Notes: generated from the letters alone by a model not told the origin. A DNA stretch of 64,000 nucleotides from an uncultured Prevotella sp. (GCA_900315525.1 OMZO01000005.1:45383-109382); one strand, 5' to 3'. Shown: positions 1 to 10,044, counted from the first letter of the stretch. Numbers and translations are program-made.

Positions 1-624
1 AATGGCATCACACTCTTCTACGATGAACTTCACTACCTCGTCTGCTGGTGTACGCTTCACATTATTGGCCTGACCATTAGTAAGAGTGGTCGTCACCAGA
101 GGCACATCACCATAAGTTCTGAACAGTTCAAAATAGAAATAAGCTCTCAGGAATCGTACCTCATACGGGAACAACTCTAACTGAGCCACCCATTTGCTAT
201 AGTCAGGGTTATACTTCCAGTCAGAGATATCTGCTTCATCGATTTTCTCCAGGAACATATTAGCATCAGCAATGGCAGTATAGCACTTGGTCCAAGTTCT
301 GTCATAGGGATTGGCAGGGCTCCATCCGCCATTCACATAGTTATTAACTGCTCCTGTCTCGAGTGCATACTGGGCCTCGTCAGTTGCTCCGGCAAGGAAA
401 TAGGCACTGTTAGAATCAAACTCATTATTATAAACTTGCGCATAGACATCGAACACTAGGTTTTTGATGCCATTGTCGAAATATTCGTAGGTCCAGGCCT
501 CGTCGCGAGTAGTCTCTTCCGTGTAGTCAAGATCGGCACAACCTACTAAAAGTAAAAGGGTAAAAAGGTAAAAAGGTAAGACCTTTACCAACCCCTTTCC
601 TTTAAATAATATATTTGTTCTCAT
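1..624 (-). CDS. RagB/SusD-family outer-membrane lipoprotein, partial (C-terminus beyond left edge)
   Basis: The frame opens with ATG at 624 and runs without a stop to base 1 (208 codons), so only the N-terminal part is present. It begins with a long hydrophobic signal peptide and a lipobox ending in Cys29 (Leu-Val-Gly-Cys), as expected for a surface-exposed lipoprotein. The following sequence (YAQVYNNEFDSNSAYFLAGATD start, then RFLRAYFYFELFRTYGDVPL) is typical of the helical TPR-like fold of SusD proteins, which bind glycans and cap a SusC channel. It lies 34 bases after the SusC-like gene at 659-3538 and is surely its partner. Part of the signal peptide (FYLFTLLLL) is encoded by an 8-base repeat. 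Substrate cannot be told from sequence. Confidence 0.9.
   Translation of the reverse strand, partial: MRTNILFKGKGLVKVLPFYLFTLLLLVGCADLDYTEETTRDEAWTYEYFDNGIKNLVFDVYAQVYNNEFDSNSAYFLAGATDEAQYALETGAVNNYVNGGWSPANPYDRTWTKCYTAIADANMFLEKIDEADISDWKYNPDYSKWVAQLELFPYEVRFLRAYFYFELFRTYGDVPLVTTTLTNGQANNVKRTPADEVVKFIVEECDAI
551..580. repeat. 8-base tandem repeat (GGTAAAAA/TTTTTACC) inside a signal-peptide coding region
   Basis: The plus strand shows GGTAAAAA units. Read on the coding (minus) strand they give TTTTTACC and encode Phe-Tyr-Leu-Phe-Thr, part of the SusD signal peptide. The same unit occurs in the opposite sense in two gene junctions (16081-16107 and 54930-54966), where it supplies stop codons. 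Confidence 0.7.
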
Positions 625-658
625 ATCTTTTACTATTTGTAATTTTACTTTTTCCCTC

Positions 659-3538
659 TTAGAACGTTACATTGAGACCAAAGTTTACACTCTTCATTAC
701 AGGGTAGCCTGTATTGAAATTCTCAGCATCCATGGCGTCGATATTGTCGAACGACAGGAGATTCTGTCCTTGCACGAATATCTTGGCACCAGAAATCTTC
801 AGAGGCTCAATGACTGCTGATGGCAACTTGTAATAAAGTTCGCAATCGCGCAGTTTCAGCCAGCTGGCATTGCGATACCAGATGGTGGAGTTCTGGGAAT
901 TGTTGGCCACATTCTCTGTTGACAGACGTGGATAGCTGGCACCAGCACCTGCGATGTCAAAACAGTTGTTGTAGTATTCCTGAGAGAGGTTACGGTTGTC
1001 GGAGAGTGCTCCCCACACACCGTCAACATAACGCAGATTCCTTACCTGATGGGCAGCGCCCTGGAAGGTGGCATTGATACCAAATCCCTTGAACTCAGCT
1101 CCAAGTGTGAAGGCATAATTCAGAGCGGGGAAGGTATTGCCATAATCCTGTGCAACGAAGTCGTTCTCATTGATCACACCGTCTTCATTGACATCCTTGT
1201 ACTTGATGTCACCCACCTTCACCTGTCCGAACTGCTGCATGGGACTGTTGTCTATCTCTTCCTGACTCTGGAAGAATCCCAGAGCGATGAGTCCGCGCTC
1301 TGCATCGGCGGGACCGTCAACAACCGAGAGGTTAGGATAAGCAGGTGTCTCAATCCATTCCAGAATCTTACTCTTCACGGTAGAGAACGATGCACCAGCA
1401 TTCACATTCAGTCCGTTCTGGAAAGTCTTGGCATAGCGCAGACCTAACTCCATTCCGTAGCTGGCCACACGACCCTTGTCGTCATAAGAGCTCTGGATAC
1501 CTACTACTGCAGAGTTAAGTGAGGCAGCACTGACCAGGATGTTACGACGCTGCTGATAGAACAAGTCGAGCGTCACGTCGAGTGCGTTAAACAGCCTCAA
1601 GTCGGTACCGATATTAGCCTTATAGGCTACCTCCTGAGCGAAATCGTCTGTTGGGAACTGCGTCAGGAAAGCGCCCCAGGAACTTGAGAAATTCGTGCCA
1701 TACCAGAACTGGCCGTGAGAATTGTCCCATCTAGCAAGCCAGAGACCTGCTGCGGGCACGTAGTCGGTATGCTGGATACCACCCGAAAGACGCACCTTTC
1801 CATAGTTCAGGATACCACTTTCCGGATTGTTTACATAGATATATCCCAGACCCAGCGTCGGCGAGAATGCCCATTTGGCTGGATAGCTACGGTTGGAGCC
1901 ATTGGCTGCCAGCACCACATCGGCCATGAAACGGTTAGCATGATCATAGTGTAATGCCAACTGCCAGTTGGTGCGATACCAAGTGTTGTTCCGTCCGTCA
2001 CGGATCTCGCTCTTCATGTTGTAGTTGGCATTGGCAGCCAGATTGTCGCCATTGTTCAGTTGAAGGGCATACTTGAATCCAGCATTAAAGGTAGCGCTAC
2101 GCCACTGCGTATTAACCCAGTGATTGAACACCAGCTTGTCCTCTACGGTACCCATGACTGTCTCCTGCATCGCACCAGAGGCATCATAGTAGTTCCAGCC
2201 GTACTGATAACCCTTGTTACGCGTCTCAATGGTGATTGATGAATTGTCGTAAGAAGCACCTACATAGAACTTCAACCCCTTTGTAATGAAGTCAAGGTCT
2301 TGTTCCAATGTCATGTTGGCCCAGATCTGGCGCTGATGGGTTTTCCCGAAGCCTGTACCTTGAGTCTTGGCCAGAAGGTTATAGTCACCATAAGTCTGAC
2401 TTCCACCCCATACGCCATTAGCAGTCTTAATGGGGAAGGCAAGGGCAGGCACTTTGTACAAATGCCACCAGGCATCATTGGAATTGAGCATTGAATAATC
2501 CCAACGACTATTATCATTATTCCAGGTTCTGGTAGAAACACCGTTGGTCTCCATCAGGATACCTAAGATATTGGCGCTGACCCTTGTCGTCGAACTTACC
2601 TCGAAGTCAACGTTGGCACGTATATTGGCCTTTGAATACTTCAGCTGTGAGTTCCAATCGCCCTGGTCTGGGTTCTTATAGAGTCCACGGGCATCGGTAT
2701 AGTCGAGATGGGTATAATATTGTACCTTCTCTGTACCGCCAAAAAACGACAGGAATGCATTCGACTCATGGGCAGTGTTCTTAAACACTTCGTCTTTCCA
2801 ATTGACGTTAGGATAGACCTTCGGATCGCTGCCATCCTTAAACTTCTGCAATTCTGCATCTGTATAGGCTGTAGCAAGACCGTCATTCAGACGTGCACGA
2901 TTCAGGGCATTGGCATAGTCGTAAGCACTGACCATATCTGCCGACTGCGGATCAAACTGTATCTTGTGTGATACACCTACTTTAAAATGGTATTTACCAT
3001 CTTTAGTACCATGCTTGGTCTTCACTAACAACACGCCGTTGATACCTTCATGGCCGTAGAGAGCCACGGCGGCGGCATCTTTTAATACGGTAACACTTTC
3101 CACCTCCTCAACAGACAGGCGGTCGATAGGCCGTTCCACACCGTCCACGAGAATCAATATGCCGGCCTCTCCGGGGATATCCTGATATTGGCCGTCCCTG
3201 TAGATTTGTGTACCATTCTTGGCTGTGGTTTGGATGCCACGGATATTAAACGTCGCACCACGGTCTTCTTCACCTTTAAAACCTGTGTTTTGGAAGGCAT
3301 TCAGTCCAAGGAGCTTTCCATATAAGGCATCTGCCAGGCTGATGGCCGATGTGCGGCGGAGTTCTTCTGCCGTGATGGTTGTAGCAGCCGCTGTCGTGAG
3401 GAATTCCGACTGCTGGACACCATAGCCTAAATCCACCTTCTGCGAAGCCTTGTCACTGAGTGTCACCTGGGCACTAACCGCCATTGGAGCAACGCAGAGC
3501 CCCGCCAAGGTATATATAAATATGTTTTTGATCTTCAT
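659..3538 (-). CDS. SusC/RagA-family TonB-dependent outer-membrane transporter (short form)
   Basis: A 959-residue outer-membrane beta-barrel importer driven by TonB. Residues 1-23 are a signal peptide; the plug domain follows at about 45-175 and contains the SusC hallmarks RGIQ, ILVDGVERPI and VTVLKDAAAVALYG; the rest is barrel, ending in aromatic Phe. Unlike the first SusC of this locus it lacks the N-terminal carboxypeptidase-regulatory-like domain and goes from the signal peptide almost straight to the plug. Position: 37 bases after the upstream SusD gene and 34 bases before the partial SusD gene, so all four genes look co-transcribed from the promoter near 8.87 kb. Substrate unknown. Confidence 0.93.
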   Translation of the reverse strand: MKIKNIFIYTLAGLCVAPMAVSAQVTLSDKASQKVDLGYGVQQSEFLTTAAATTITAEELRRTSAISLADALYGKLLGLNAFQNTGFKGEEDRGATFNIRGIQTTAKNGTQIYRDGQYQDIPGEAGILILVDGVERPIDRLSVEEVESVTVLKDAAAVALYGHEGINGVLLVKTKHGTKDGKYHFKVGVSHKIQFDPQSADMVSAYDYANALNRARLNDGLATAYTDAELQKFKDGSDPKVYPNVNWKDEVFKNTAHESNAFLSFFGGTEKVQYYTHLDYTDARGLYKNPDQGDWNSQLKYSKANIRANVDFEVSSTTRVSANILGILMETNGVSTRTWNNDNSRWDYSMLNSNDAWWHLYKVPALAFPIKTANGVWGGSQTYGDYNLLAKTQGTGFGKTHQRQIWANMTLEQDLDFITKGLKFYVGASYDNSSITIETRNKGYQYGWNYYDASGAMQETVMGTVEDKLVFNHWVNTQWRSATFNAGFKYALQLNNGDNLAANANYNMKSEIRDGRNNTWYRTNWQLALHYDHANRFMADVVLAANGSNRSYPAKWAFSPTLGLGYIYVNNPESGILNYGKVRLSGGIQHTDYVPAAGLWLARWDNSHGQFWYGTNFSSSWGAFLTQFPTDDFAQEVAYKANIGTDLRLFNALDVTLDLFYQQRRNILVSAASLNSAVVGIQSSYDDKGRVASYGMELGLRYAKTFQNGLNVNAGASFSTVKSKILEWIETPAYPNLSVVDGPADAERGLIALGFFQSQEEIDNSPMQQFGQVKVGDIKYKDVNEDGVINENDFVAQDYGNTFPALNYAFTLGAEFKGFGINATFQGAAHQVRNLRYVDGVWGALSDNRNLSQEYYNNCFDIAGAGASYPRLSTENVANNSQNSTIWYRNASWLKLRDCELYYKLPSAVIEPLKISGAKIFVQGQNLLSFDNIDAMDAENFNTGYPVMKSVNFGLNVTF

Positions 3539-3570
3539 AATTCTTAACTCTTAATTCTTAACTCATAATT
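3539..3570. repeat. 7-base tandem repeat between SusD and SusC genes
   Basis: Read on the coding strand the junction is built of GARTTAA units (GAGTTAA, GAATTAA) directly before the ATG at 3538. Each unit contains TAA, and with a period of 7 the stop falls in every reading frame. Confidence 0.75.
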
Positions 3571-3575
3571 AGAAT

Positions 3576-5579
3576 TTACCACCCAGGATTCTGTGTAAGT
3601 CCATAACCTTTCTGAATCTCTATACGAGAGACAGGGTCAAGATACCACTTGTTTGTCCAGTAGCCAGGATCCCACCAACGGCGGTGACCTGTAACTATTT
3701 CAGGCTTTTCATATTCGAACTTAGGCCATGGGGTAGAAGCATCCCATTGAGTATCTCCGCTTGTCATACGTTGTCCGCTGGCATCAAGGCGATAGATACG
3801 GATTTCGTGAAGCGGTTTGGTGAAGAGGTCCTGACGCATACGACGAACCATGTCATATAAGCGGTCGCCACACTCAGCGCCGATTTCGCAGTTACGTTCA
3901 CGAAGGATCTCGTTAATCAGGTTTTCCTTATTCGACTTCAGGTTCAGATCTGGATTCATCGTCTCAAGACGACCTAATCCTACACGGCTGCGAACAACAT
4001 GCAAGTCGTCCAATGCTCCTTGGAGGTCACCTGTTTCTGCCTTTGCCTCTGCACTAATGAGATACATTTCTGCCAAGCGGATATAAGGAACGCCGATATA
4101 CTCATCGTCGTAACGGCTACCACCTTTATAATCAAGCATCCACTTGAACTTACAATAGCCAGATGCTACATCGTCAGCATTGCTGTTGAAGTTGCTGTTG
4201 TTCTCCAAGCAACCGCCTACCCACGGGTCATTGTATGAAACACCATTATAGTCAAATCCGGCCGGGAGGTTATGACGGGGAACCACCATGGTCTCGTACA
4301 GACGGGGGTCGCGGTCAGCAAACATATCAATGCCATTAGGATTCTTTCCTGCTCCGTAGAGATCAGCATATGGGAAATTGCGTCCATCCTGCATACCGAA
4401 GCATTCCATCAGCTCGTTGGTTGGTACGGCACCTCCCTGGCGGTAGCAGTCGAGTGCGAAGCCTCTCCAGCCCCAGCCCCATCCACCATCTGACAAAGTC
4501 AGAGTGGGATGTGCATCAAACAACTTCTCATGATGGGTGGCGTCATTGCGATAGCGGTAGGCTCGACGATAGGCCGTACGATAACCGGCTTCGTCGTTTG
4601 AGGTTGGCATTACCAGCTGATAGTAGTTACCGTTAGAAGCGTTGTCGGCGAAGAATTCGTTACAAGCCTTCAAACAGCGTTGCCATAAGGTAGGATCCTC
4701 TTTGCCGAACCAAACATGCAACTCATCTTCAAAACCTGTCGGTTTCTTGTCGTATGTCATATAAGGTTGAGAATTGTTGAACAGCGGAGAAGCTGCAAAC
4801 ATCCATACCTTAGCACGCAGTGCACGAGCCGAAGCACGTGTCAGACGACCAGACCACTGGCCGATATCAGCATCAGGAACATTCCAGATGTAGCCAGGCT
4901 CATCGATAGCACACTGAATCAGCGAGTCAATAAATTCCACGGTCTTGAATGCTGTAGCCCGGCCTTCTGTAAAGCCCTCACCTACGGCGTATGACTTCTT
5001 GACGAGGCACAGACCACCAAAATTACGGAAAGCATCGAAGTAGCGGCTGGCCATGATGGTATAGGCCTCACCACGCAGGCGGCTTTTCTCATCGTTGCTC
5101 ATGTCAGGCACACGATCGAGATTCTCGATCAACTGCCAGCATTTACGCACGGTCTCATAGATAGATACACGTCCGCCGGCATCACTGTCGAGTCCACTCT
5201 TGGTCGAATACGAGAATTTTCCTTGGAAGTTACCATTCTCAGTATCCTGAGCATCTTCGGTCAGACCACCAGGATAATAGCTCTGTATAGGACCGCCCCA
5301 TCCGACATAGCAGTGATAGGAATCTGACAACACGTCGATGGGCGCACCGTTCATCATATTTCCTGAGGTGTAAGTACAATAGAGCTGTCCGTAGGCACTC
5401 CACAGGAAGTTGCGGGCATATTCAGCCTTTGAGAATACCGTATCGATATTCACATCGACACCAGGTGCTTTCTCGAGGAAGGCATTACCCACATTGATAT
5501 CATCGACACAGGCAGAGAAGATGCCGGTAGCCATCCCCAATGCCAGCATGTAATTAAATATCTTTTTCATAATCTTCAT
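3576..5579 (-). CDS. RagB/SusD-family nutrient-binding outer-membrane lipoprotein
   Basis: A complete 667-residue SusD homologue. The lipobox is at residues 21-24 (Phe-Ser-Ala-Cys24), giving a lipidated surface protein. Typical family features are the N-terminal stretch NFLWSAYGQLY, the segment RGEAYTIMASRYFDAFRNFGGLCLV, and near the C-terminus the SusD motif IRLAEMYLISAEAKAETGDLQ and LINEILRERNCEIGAECGDR (broken here into short pieces by eye). It is 10 bases downstream of the SusC gene at 5590-8748 and must be its partner. No carbohydrate-active enzyme is visible next to the pair within the window, so the glycan or other ligand is unknown. Confidence 0.94.
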   Translation of the reverse strand: MKIMKKIFNYMLALGMATGIFSACVDDINVGNAFLEKAPGVDVNIDTVFSKAEYARNFLWSAYGQLYCTYTSGNMMNGAPIDVLSDSYHCYVGWGGPIQSYYPGGLTEDAQDTENGNFQGKFSYSTKSGLDSDAGGRVSIYETVRKCWQLIENLDRVPDMSNDEKSRLRGEAYTIMASRYFDAFRNFGGLCLVKKSYAVGEGFTEGRATAFKTVEFIDSLIQCAIDEPGYIWNVPDADIGQWSGRLTRASARALRAKVWMFAASPLFNNSQPYMTYDKKPTGFEDELHVWFGKEDPTLWQRCLKACNEFFADNASNGNYYQLVMPTSNDEAGYRTAYRRAYRYRNDATHHEKLFDAHPTLTLSDGGWGWGWRGFALDCYRQGGAVPTNELMECFGMQDGRNFPYADLYGAGKNPNGIDMFADRDPRLYETMVVPRHNLPAGFDYNGVSYNDPWVGGCLENNSNFNSNADDVASGYCKFKWMLDYKGGSRYDDEYIGVPYIRLAEMYLISAEAKAETGDLQGALDDLHVVRSRVGLGRLETMNPDLNLKSNKENLINEILRERNCEIGAECGDRLYDMVRRMRQDLFTKPLHEIRIYRLDASGQRMTSGDTQWDASTPWPKFEYEKPEIVTGHRRWWDPGYWTNKWYLDPVSRIEIQKGYGLTQNPGW

Positions 5580-5589
5580 TTTTTCAGTT

Positions 5590-8500
5590 TTAGAAGTTTA
5601 CTTGAACGCCGAAGTTATACACACGGGTCATAGGATAACGTACGCCAAAGTCAAGTCCTGAACCTGGAGCCTCGGGGTCATTTCCCTTAAAGTCTGCAAA
5701 TGTCAGCAGGTTCTGACCAGAAGCATAGAATCTTACGTAGTTGAGCAGAGGGATGAACTTGGGCTTATTGATGGTATAGCCAATCTCCACGTTCTTCAGT
5801 CGTACATACTTCGAGTCGATGATCCAAGCCTGTGAATCACGATTGTTGTGCACACGGTTAGTAAACGAGATACGTGGCAGTTTCGCATCAGGATTATCCA
5901 CTGTCCAAGAGTTGTCGGCCACCCACTGTGCCAAAGCAGAAGTATTGGTAGAACCGAACTGATCACGGAAATAGCCGTTCAGTGCACGGCTGGTGTTGTC
6001 GGCTCCTACCCACAGCATCGAGAAGTCAAGGCCTTTCCAGTTCAAACTGGCATTGATAGACCAAGTAATCTCAGGATTGTCAGTATAACCCAATGGTTTC
6101 TGGTCGTTAGCATCGATAATGCCGTCACCATTTTGGTCCACATAGACAGCATCACCATATTTCAGTTCTACATTCTGGTCTGGCATTTTCGTACCGTATG
6201 CTGCCTGATAACGTTCCTCGGTGCCTTTCTGGTAGAATTCGAAAAGATCATATCCGAAACGCTGTCCAACAGGCAGTCCGGTACGGCTCAGATAGTCATA
6301 GAGTGGCGGAACCTCAAGCATCTCGATAACCTTGTTCCTTGCAAAGGCGATGCTTGGGCTGATACTGTATCGGAAGTCGTTGATTTTGTCAGACCACCTT
6401 AATGTCAACTCATAGCCATGATTCTTCACACGACCTTGATTGACATAGCTCGAAGGCAGACTGGTTACGGCTGGTAATAAAGAAGCGTTTGACACAAGGA
6501 TGTCCTTGCGGTCTTCCCAGAACAGGTCAAGATTCACGGTAAGGCGATCTCCGATGAAAGCGGCATCCAAACCAACGTTAATCTTAGAAGCTGTTTCCCA
6601 CGTTACATCGGGGTTACCGGCAGTCAATTCCTTCACGGCCTGCAGCCATCCACCACTGGTACCGAAGTTAGCACCGCGCTTCTGTGGGTTGGTTGTCGTC
6701 GCACCTTGGTAGAACTGCCATGCACCTGGCAGATAGAGGAAACGGGCACCATTGGTATTGTCGTTACCGACCTTACCCCATGAGCCACGAATCTTCAGAT
6801 AACCGATATATTTCTTAATAGGTTCCCAGAACTTTTCGCTCGAAGGTATCCAACCAACAGAGAACGATGGGAATGTTCCGTAACGCTTACCCTCGGCAAA
6901 ATTCTCAGATCCGTTATAACCGATGTTGAAGTCGATCATATAGCGTGTGTCATAGTCGTAGGTGACACGTCCAACAAGTCCTACATAGCCCTTAGGGATC
7001 GACTGATACAGGCTGTTGTCAGAATCCCACGGATAATAGGTCTTGCTCTGATTGTAAAGAATCAGGGCGCCCACATTGTGCTTACCGAACTTGCGGGAGT
7101 AGTTGAAACTAGCTTCTGCATACCAGTTACGGTTACCCCACTTGCTTTCATTGTAGGGGAGTGGCCATGTGATGTTCTCCTTGCGCAGCACTTCTTTTCC
7201 ATTGTCAAGCGTTGCTACGTAGGTCACGCCAGTACCAAATCCGTTCTGGCGATTCTTCTGAGCTGTATAATCTGTATTATATGATCCCTTGATCTTGAAG
7301 TCCAGACCTGGAGTAATGAAACTCATATCGAGTTTATACTGCAGGTCGAGGTTCAACACGTTTGTACTCTCACTAACATATCCAAGATTATAGTAATTCG
7401 ACAAAGCATCGCGGTCGTACGGACCAACAAAGCTTTCGTCTGATACGATATGTCGGCCTTGGTCGTCAACACCTATACCAGCGTATGGCGTAGCTCCCTG
7501 CAGATAGCGGAAGAGGAATCCTTCACCTCCACCCATCGTAGTGCGGTTTTGTACACGTCCTCCCAGCGTCAGGTTAAGCTGGCTGTATTTCGAAACGTTG
7601 ATATCGAGGTTTGCACGATAGTTAAAACGGTTGTACTTGAAGGTCTCATCGTCATTTTTTGAGAAGGTCTTGAAAAGCGAGTTCTGATTCAGGAAACCTG
7701 CAGAAACGAAGTATCTCACTCTTTCAGAACCACCGTTCACATTCACGTTTACCTGCTCCTGCCATGCAGCATTGTTCATGATATACCCAATCCAGTCGGT
7801 ATTGGGGAATGTGACGGGCATATCATTCTTACGGAAATGCTCCATAACATCTTGGCTGAATCGGATGCCAGTATCGGCATAGGGCGTATAGTCGGAGATG
7901 GTAGCGCTGCTTGGCCACTGGCTCATAGGTAGAGCATCAGTGATGGCAGAGTAGTTCCACATCTTTCCATAGGTGTAAGAATCGGCAAAATCTACGAACT
8001 TAGCAATCTGCTGTACAGCAGCACTTGCCGAAACGGTCACAGAGGCCTTGCCTGGCGTACCGCGCTTGGTGGTAACAAGGATAACACCATTAGCACCACG
8101 CACACCGAACACAGCTGTTGCCGAGGCATCTTTCAGAATAGAGATGTCAGCAATTTCATTGGGGTCGAGCTGTCCGAAGGAACGCTCCACACCATCAACG
8201 AGGACCAATGGTTCTGCACTGTTCAGTGAACCTGTACCACGCACGCGGATGACAGGCTCGTCGGCACCTGGCATACCCGAAGGCTGAACTACTGACATAC
8301 CAGGCAATTTTCCCTGTAGGGCATTTGCCACATTCGCCACAGGCGCTTTGAGCAGTTCATCACCACCCACTGCAGAAACGGCACCCGTGATGGTCACCTT
8401 CTTCTGCTGGCCATAGGCAATGACCACCACTTCCTCAAGGGTCTTGGTGTCGGGCTGCATGGTAATACTCATGCTTCTACCCTTCACAACCTGAACTTGG

Positions 8501-8748
8501 GTCAAATAACCCACATAAGAGAACTCCAGTTTGGTTCCCAGCTTCACATTCTGAATGCGGAAATGGCCATCGATATCCGTGATACCACCAGTTCCCTGCC
8601 CCTGTACAAGGACAGAAACACCAATGAGCGGTTCACCAGATTCATCAAGAACCGTACCCTCCACCGTCAGATTTTGGGCAAACACCATAGTAGGCATCAA
8701 GCAGAATAATGCCAAGATACCTAATAGAAAACATTTACTTTTCTTCAT
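5590..8748 (-). CDS. SusC/RagA-family TonB-dependent outer-membrane transporter (full form)
   Basis: A complete 1052-residue SusC homologue and the first gene of the four-gene locus. Residues 1-24 form a signal peptide. A carboxypeptidase-regulatory-like beta-sandwich spans about 28-115 (GTVLDESGEPLIGVSV, FSYVGY). A TonB-box-like TLEEVVVIAYG follows, then the plug at about 115-235 with LQGKLPGM, IRVRGTGS, LVLVDGVER and ISILKDASATAVFGVRGANG, and the barrel, which ends in Val-Asn-Phe. It forms a SusCD complex with the lipoprotein encoded 10 bases downstream. Transcription very probably starts near 8865 from the promoter at 8871-8902. Confidence 0.95.
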   Translation of the reverse strand: MKKSKCFLLGILALFCLMPTMVFAQNLTVEGTVLDESGEPLIGVSVLVQGQGTGGITDIDGHFRIQNVKLGTKLEFSYVGYLTQVQVVKGRSMSITMQPDTKTLEEVVVIAYGQQKKVTITGAVSAVGGDELLKAPVANVANALQGKLPGMSVVQPSGMPGADEPVIRVRGTGSLNSAEPLVLVDGVERSFGQLDPNEIADISILKDASATAVFGVRGANGVILVTTKRGTPGKASVTVSASAAVQQIAKFVDFADSYTYGKMWNYSAITDALPMSQWPSSATISDYTPYADTGIRFSQDVMEHFRKNDMPVTFPNTDWIGYIMNNAAWQEQVNVNVNGGSERVRYFVSAGFLNQNSLFKTFSKNDDETFKYNRFNYRANLDINVSKYSQLNLTLGGRVQNRTTMGGGEGFLFRYLQGATPYAGIGVDDQGRHIVSDESFVGPYDRDALSNYYNLGYVSESTNVLNLDLQYKLDMSFITPGLDFKIKGSYNTDYTAQKNRQNGFGTGVTYVATLDNGKEVLRKENITWPLPYNESKWGNRNWYAEASFNYSRKFGKHNVGALILYNQSKTYYPWDSDNSLYQSIPKGYVGLVGRVTYDYDTRYMIDFNIGYNGSENFAEGKRYGTFPSFSVGWIPSSEKFWEPIKKYIGYLKIRGSWGKVGNDNTNGARFLYLPGAWQFYQGATTTNPQKRGANFGTSGGWLQAVKELTAGNPDVTWETASKINVGLDAAFIGDRLTVNLDLFWEDRKDILVSNASLLPAVTSLPSSYVNQGRVKNHGYELTLRWSDKINDFRYSISPSIAFARNKVIEMLEVPPLYDYLSRTGLPVGQRFGYDLFEFYQKGTEERYQAAYGTKMPDQNVELKYGDAVYVDQNGDGIIDANDQKPLGYTDNPEITWSINASLNWKGLDFSMLWVGADNTSRALNGYFRDQFGSTNTSALAQWVADNSWTVDNPDAKLPRISFTNRVHNNRDSQAWIIDSKYVRLKNVEIGYTINKPKFIPLLNYVRFYASGQNLLTFADFKGNDPEAPGSGLDFGVRYPMTRVYNFGVQVNF

Positions 8749-8847
8749 CGGGTCATAATTAGTTATTGTTAGAATAATATTGTTAGTTATTGATTAATAA
8801 TTAGCTGTTGTTGGCTATATTAGCTGTCCATGCATAGCTGTGTTGAA

Positions 8848-8865
8848 TGCAACTCAAATGTTGCA
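8848..8865 (-). other. Inverted repeat at the start of the SusCD transcript
   Basis: TGCAAC and GTTGCA are separated by six bases and form a perfect 6-bp hairpin. It lies where the transcript predicted from the promoter at 8871-8902 begins, so it may be an operator or a 5'-end stabilising hairpin. No function can be assigned. Confidence 0.35.
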
Positions 8866-8870
8866 CGCTG

Positions 8871-8902
8871 CAAAAATAAATAAAAAAAAACAAATCGCCA
8901 AA
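8871..8902 (-). promoter_or_regulatory. Bacteroidota-type promoter of the SusCD operon
   Basis: On the minus strand TTTG (8902-8899), a 20-base spacer and TATTTTTG (8878-8871) match the known Bacteroidota consensus TTTG-N19-21-TAnnTTTG. The predicted start, near 8865, leaves a leader of about 115 bases before the SusC ATG at 8748. Confidence 0.6.
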
Positions 8903-8920
8903 CTTTTGACAACTTTTTTT

Positions 8921-10027
8921 TCAGTCGGTAATATCTCTATCGATATTGATGCTGATGCGGTAGTCGGGCAATAATGCCTGAACTTCCTGTAAAACCTCAT
9001 TACGAAGTGTAATGGGGTCTTTGATGGCAAAATCTACAATGATGTCAAAATTGACGATGTGCTCATCCCTGTCGATATAGAGCCCATGCGTTTGAAGGAC
9101 ACCTTCCTTCGACGAGGTGATGCTACGAATCTGCTGCTCGATACGGGCGATGTCCTTATCCTGGGTGTTACGAGCATAGATGCCGACAGTCAGGAAGACA
9201 CCGTATTTCGATGTGATGCGCCTCTGAATATCCTTCGACATCTTATAGATTTCTGCTGCCGTCATCGTGTCCTCCACCTCGATATGCACAGATCCGATGG
9301 AGAACTCCGGACCATAATTGTGCAGCACGAGGTCGTAGGCTCCCAGCACACCTGGCACGGATTCTACTTCATGCTTGATATCATGCGTGAACTGCGAGTC
9401 GTTGCGATTACCAAGCAATTCGCTGATAGGCGACAGCACCATCTCCACACCAGCCTTGATGATGACAAGGGCAATGGCGGCACCGAGCCAGCCGTCAAGC
9501 TGCAGTCCGAAGAGCATCATCACGCCTGCAGAGATCAGCGTCGTCAGTGAGATAACAGCATCGAAGCGTGCATCCTCGCCCGAGGCTATCAGCGCATCGC
9601 TGTTCACCTCCTCACCAGCCCGCTTCACATAGCGGCCCAGAACAAGTTTTACAAAAATCGCTACACCTATTATTATTAATGACACCACCGTAAAGTCTGA
9701 CGGTTCTGGGTTCAAGATCTTCTTGACAGACTCAATAAGCGAGGTGACACCAGCTGCCAACACGATGAGAGCGATGATAAGGGCTGTAAAATATTCGATA
9801 CGCCCATGACCAAAGGGATGCTCCTTGTCGGCAGGCTTCGAAGCCAGTTTCATGCCGACGATGGTGATGACGCTAGAGAGTGCATCGCTGAGATTGTTCA
9901 CAGCATCAAGCACGACGGCAATAGAGTTGGCAAGCAGTCCTACGCCGGCCTTGAAGGCAGCAAGCGCCACGTTGGCAAGGATGCCGACAACGCTTGTACG
10001 GATAATTTTCGATTGTCTTTCTACCAT
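8921..10027 (-). CDS. Cation diffusion facilitator (CDF) family transporter
   Basis: An inner-membrane antiporter that exports divalent metal ions (Zn, Fe, Mn or Co in this family) in exchange for protons. I start it at ATG 10027 (MVERQSKIIRTS), giving 368 residues; the longer open frame to 10069 would run through the -7 box. The first part shows hydrophobic helices with the helix-2 metal-site segment DAVNNLSDALSS, then KEHPFGHGR, and the helix-5 segment EDARFDAV. The C-terminal soluble domain (from about residue 215) is the ferredoxin-like CDF dimerisation domain, here longer than the minimal one (two repeats, ending DYRISINID). Only 9 bases separate the -7 box from ATG. Metal specificity cannot be read from sequence. 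Confidence 0.9.
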   Translation of the reverse strand: MVERQSKIIRTSVVGILANVALAAFKAGVGLLANSIAVVLDAVNNLSDALSSVITIVGMKLASKPADKEHPFGHGRIEYFTALIIALIVLAAGVTSLIESVKKILNPEPSDFTVVSLIIIGVAIFVKLVLGRYVKRAGEEVNSDALIASGEDARFDAVISLTTLISAGVMMLFGLQLDGWLGAAIALVIIKAGVEMVLSPISELLGNRNDSQFTHDIKHEVESVPGVLGAYDLVLHNYGPEFSIGSVHIEVEDTMTAAEIYKMSKDIQRRITSKYGVFLTVGIYARNTQDKDIARIEQQIRSITSSKEGVLQTHGLYIDRDEHIVNFDIIVDFAIKDPITLRNEVLQEVQALLPDYRISINIDRDITD

Positions 10028-10036
10028 AACAAGATG

Positions 10037-10044
10037 CAAAATTA
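10037..10044 (-). promoter_or_regulatory. -7 box of the CDF transporter gene
   Basis: TAATTTTG on the minus strand matches TAnnTTTG. It ends 9 bases before the chosen ATG at 10027, so the mRNA leader would be only a few bases long. Confidence 0.55.
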
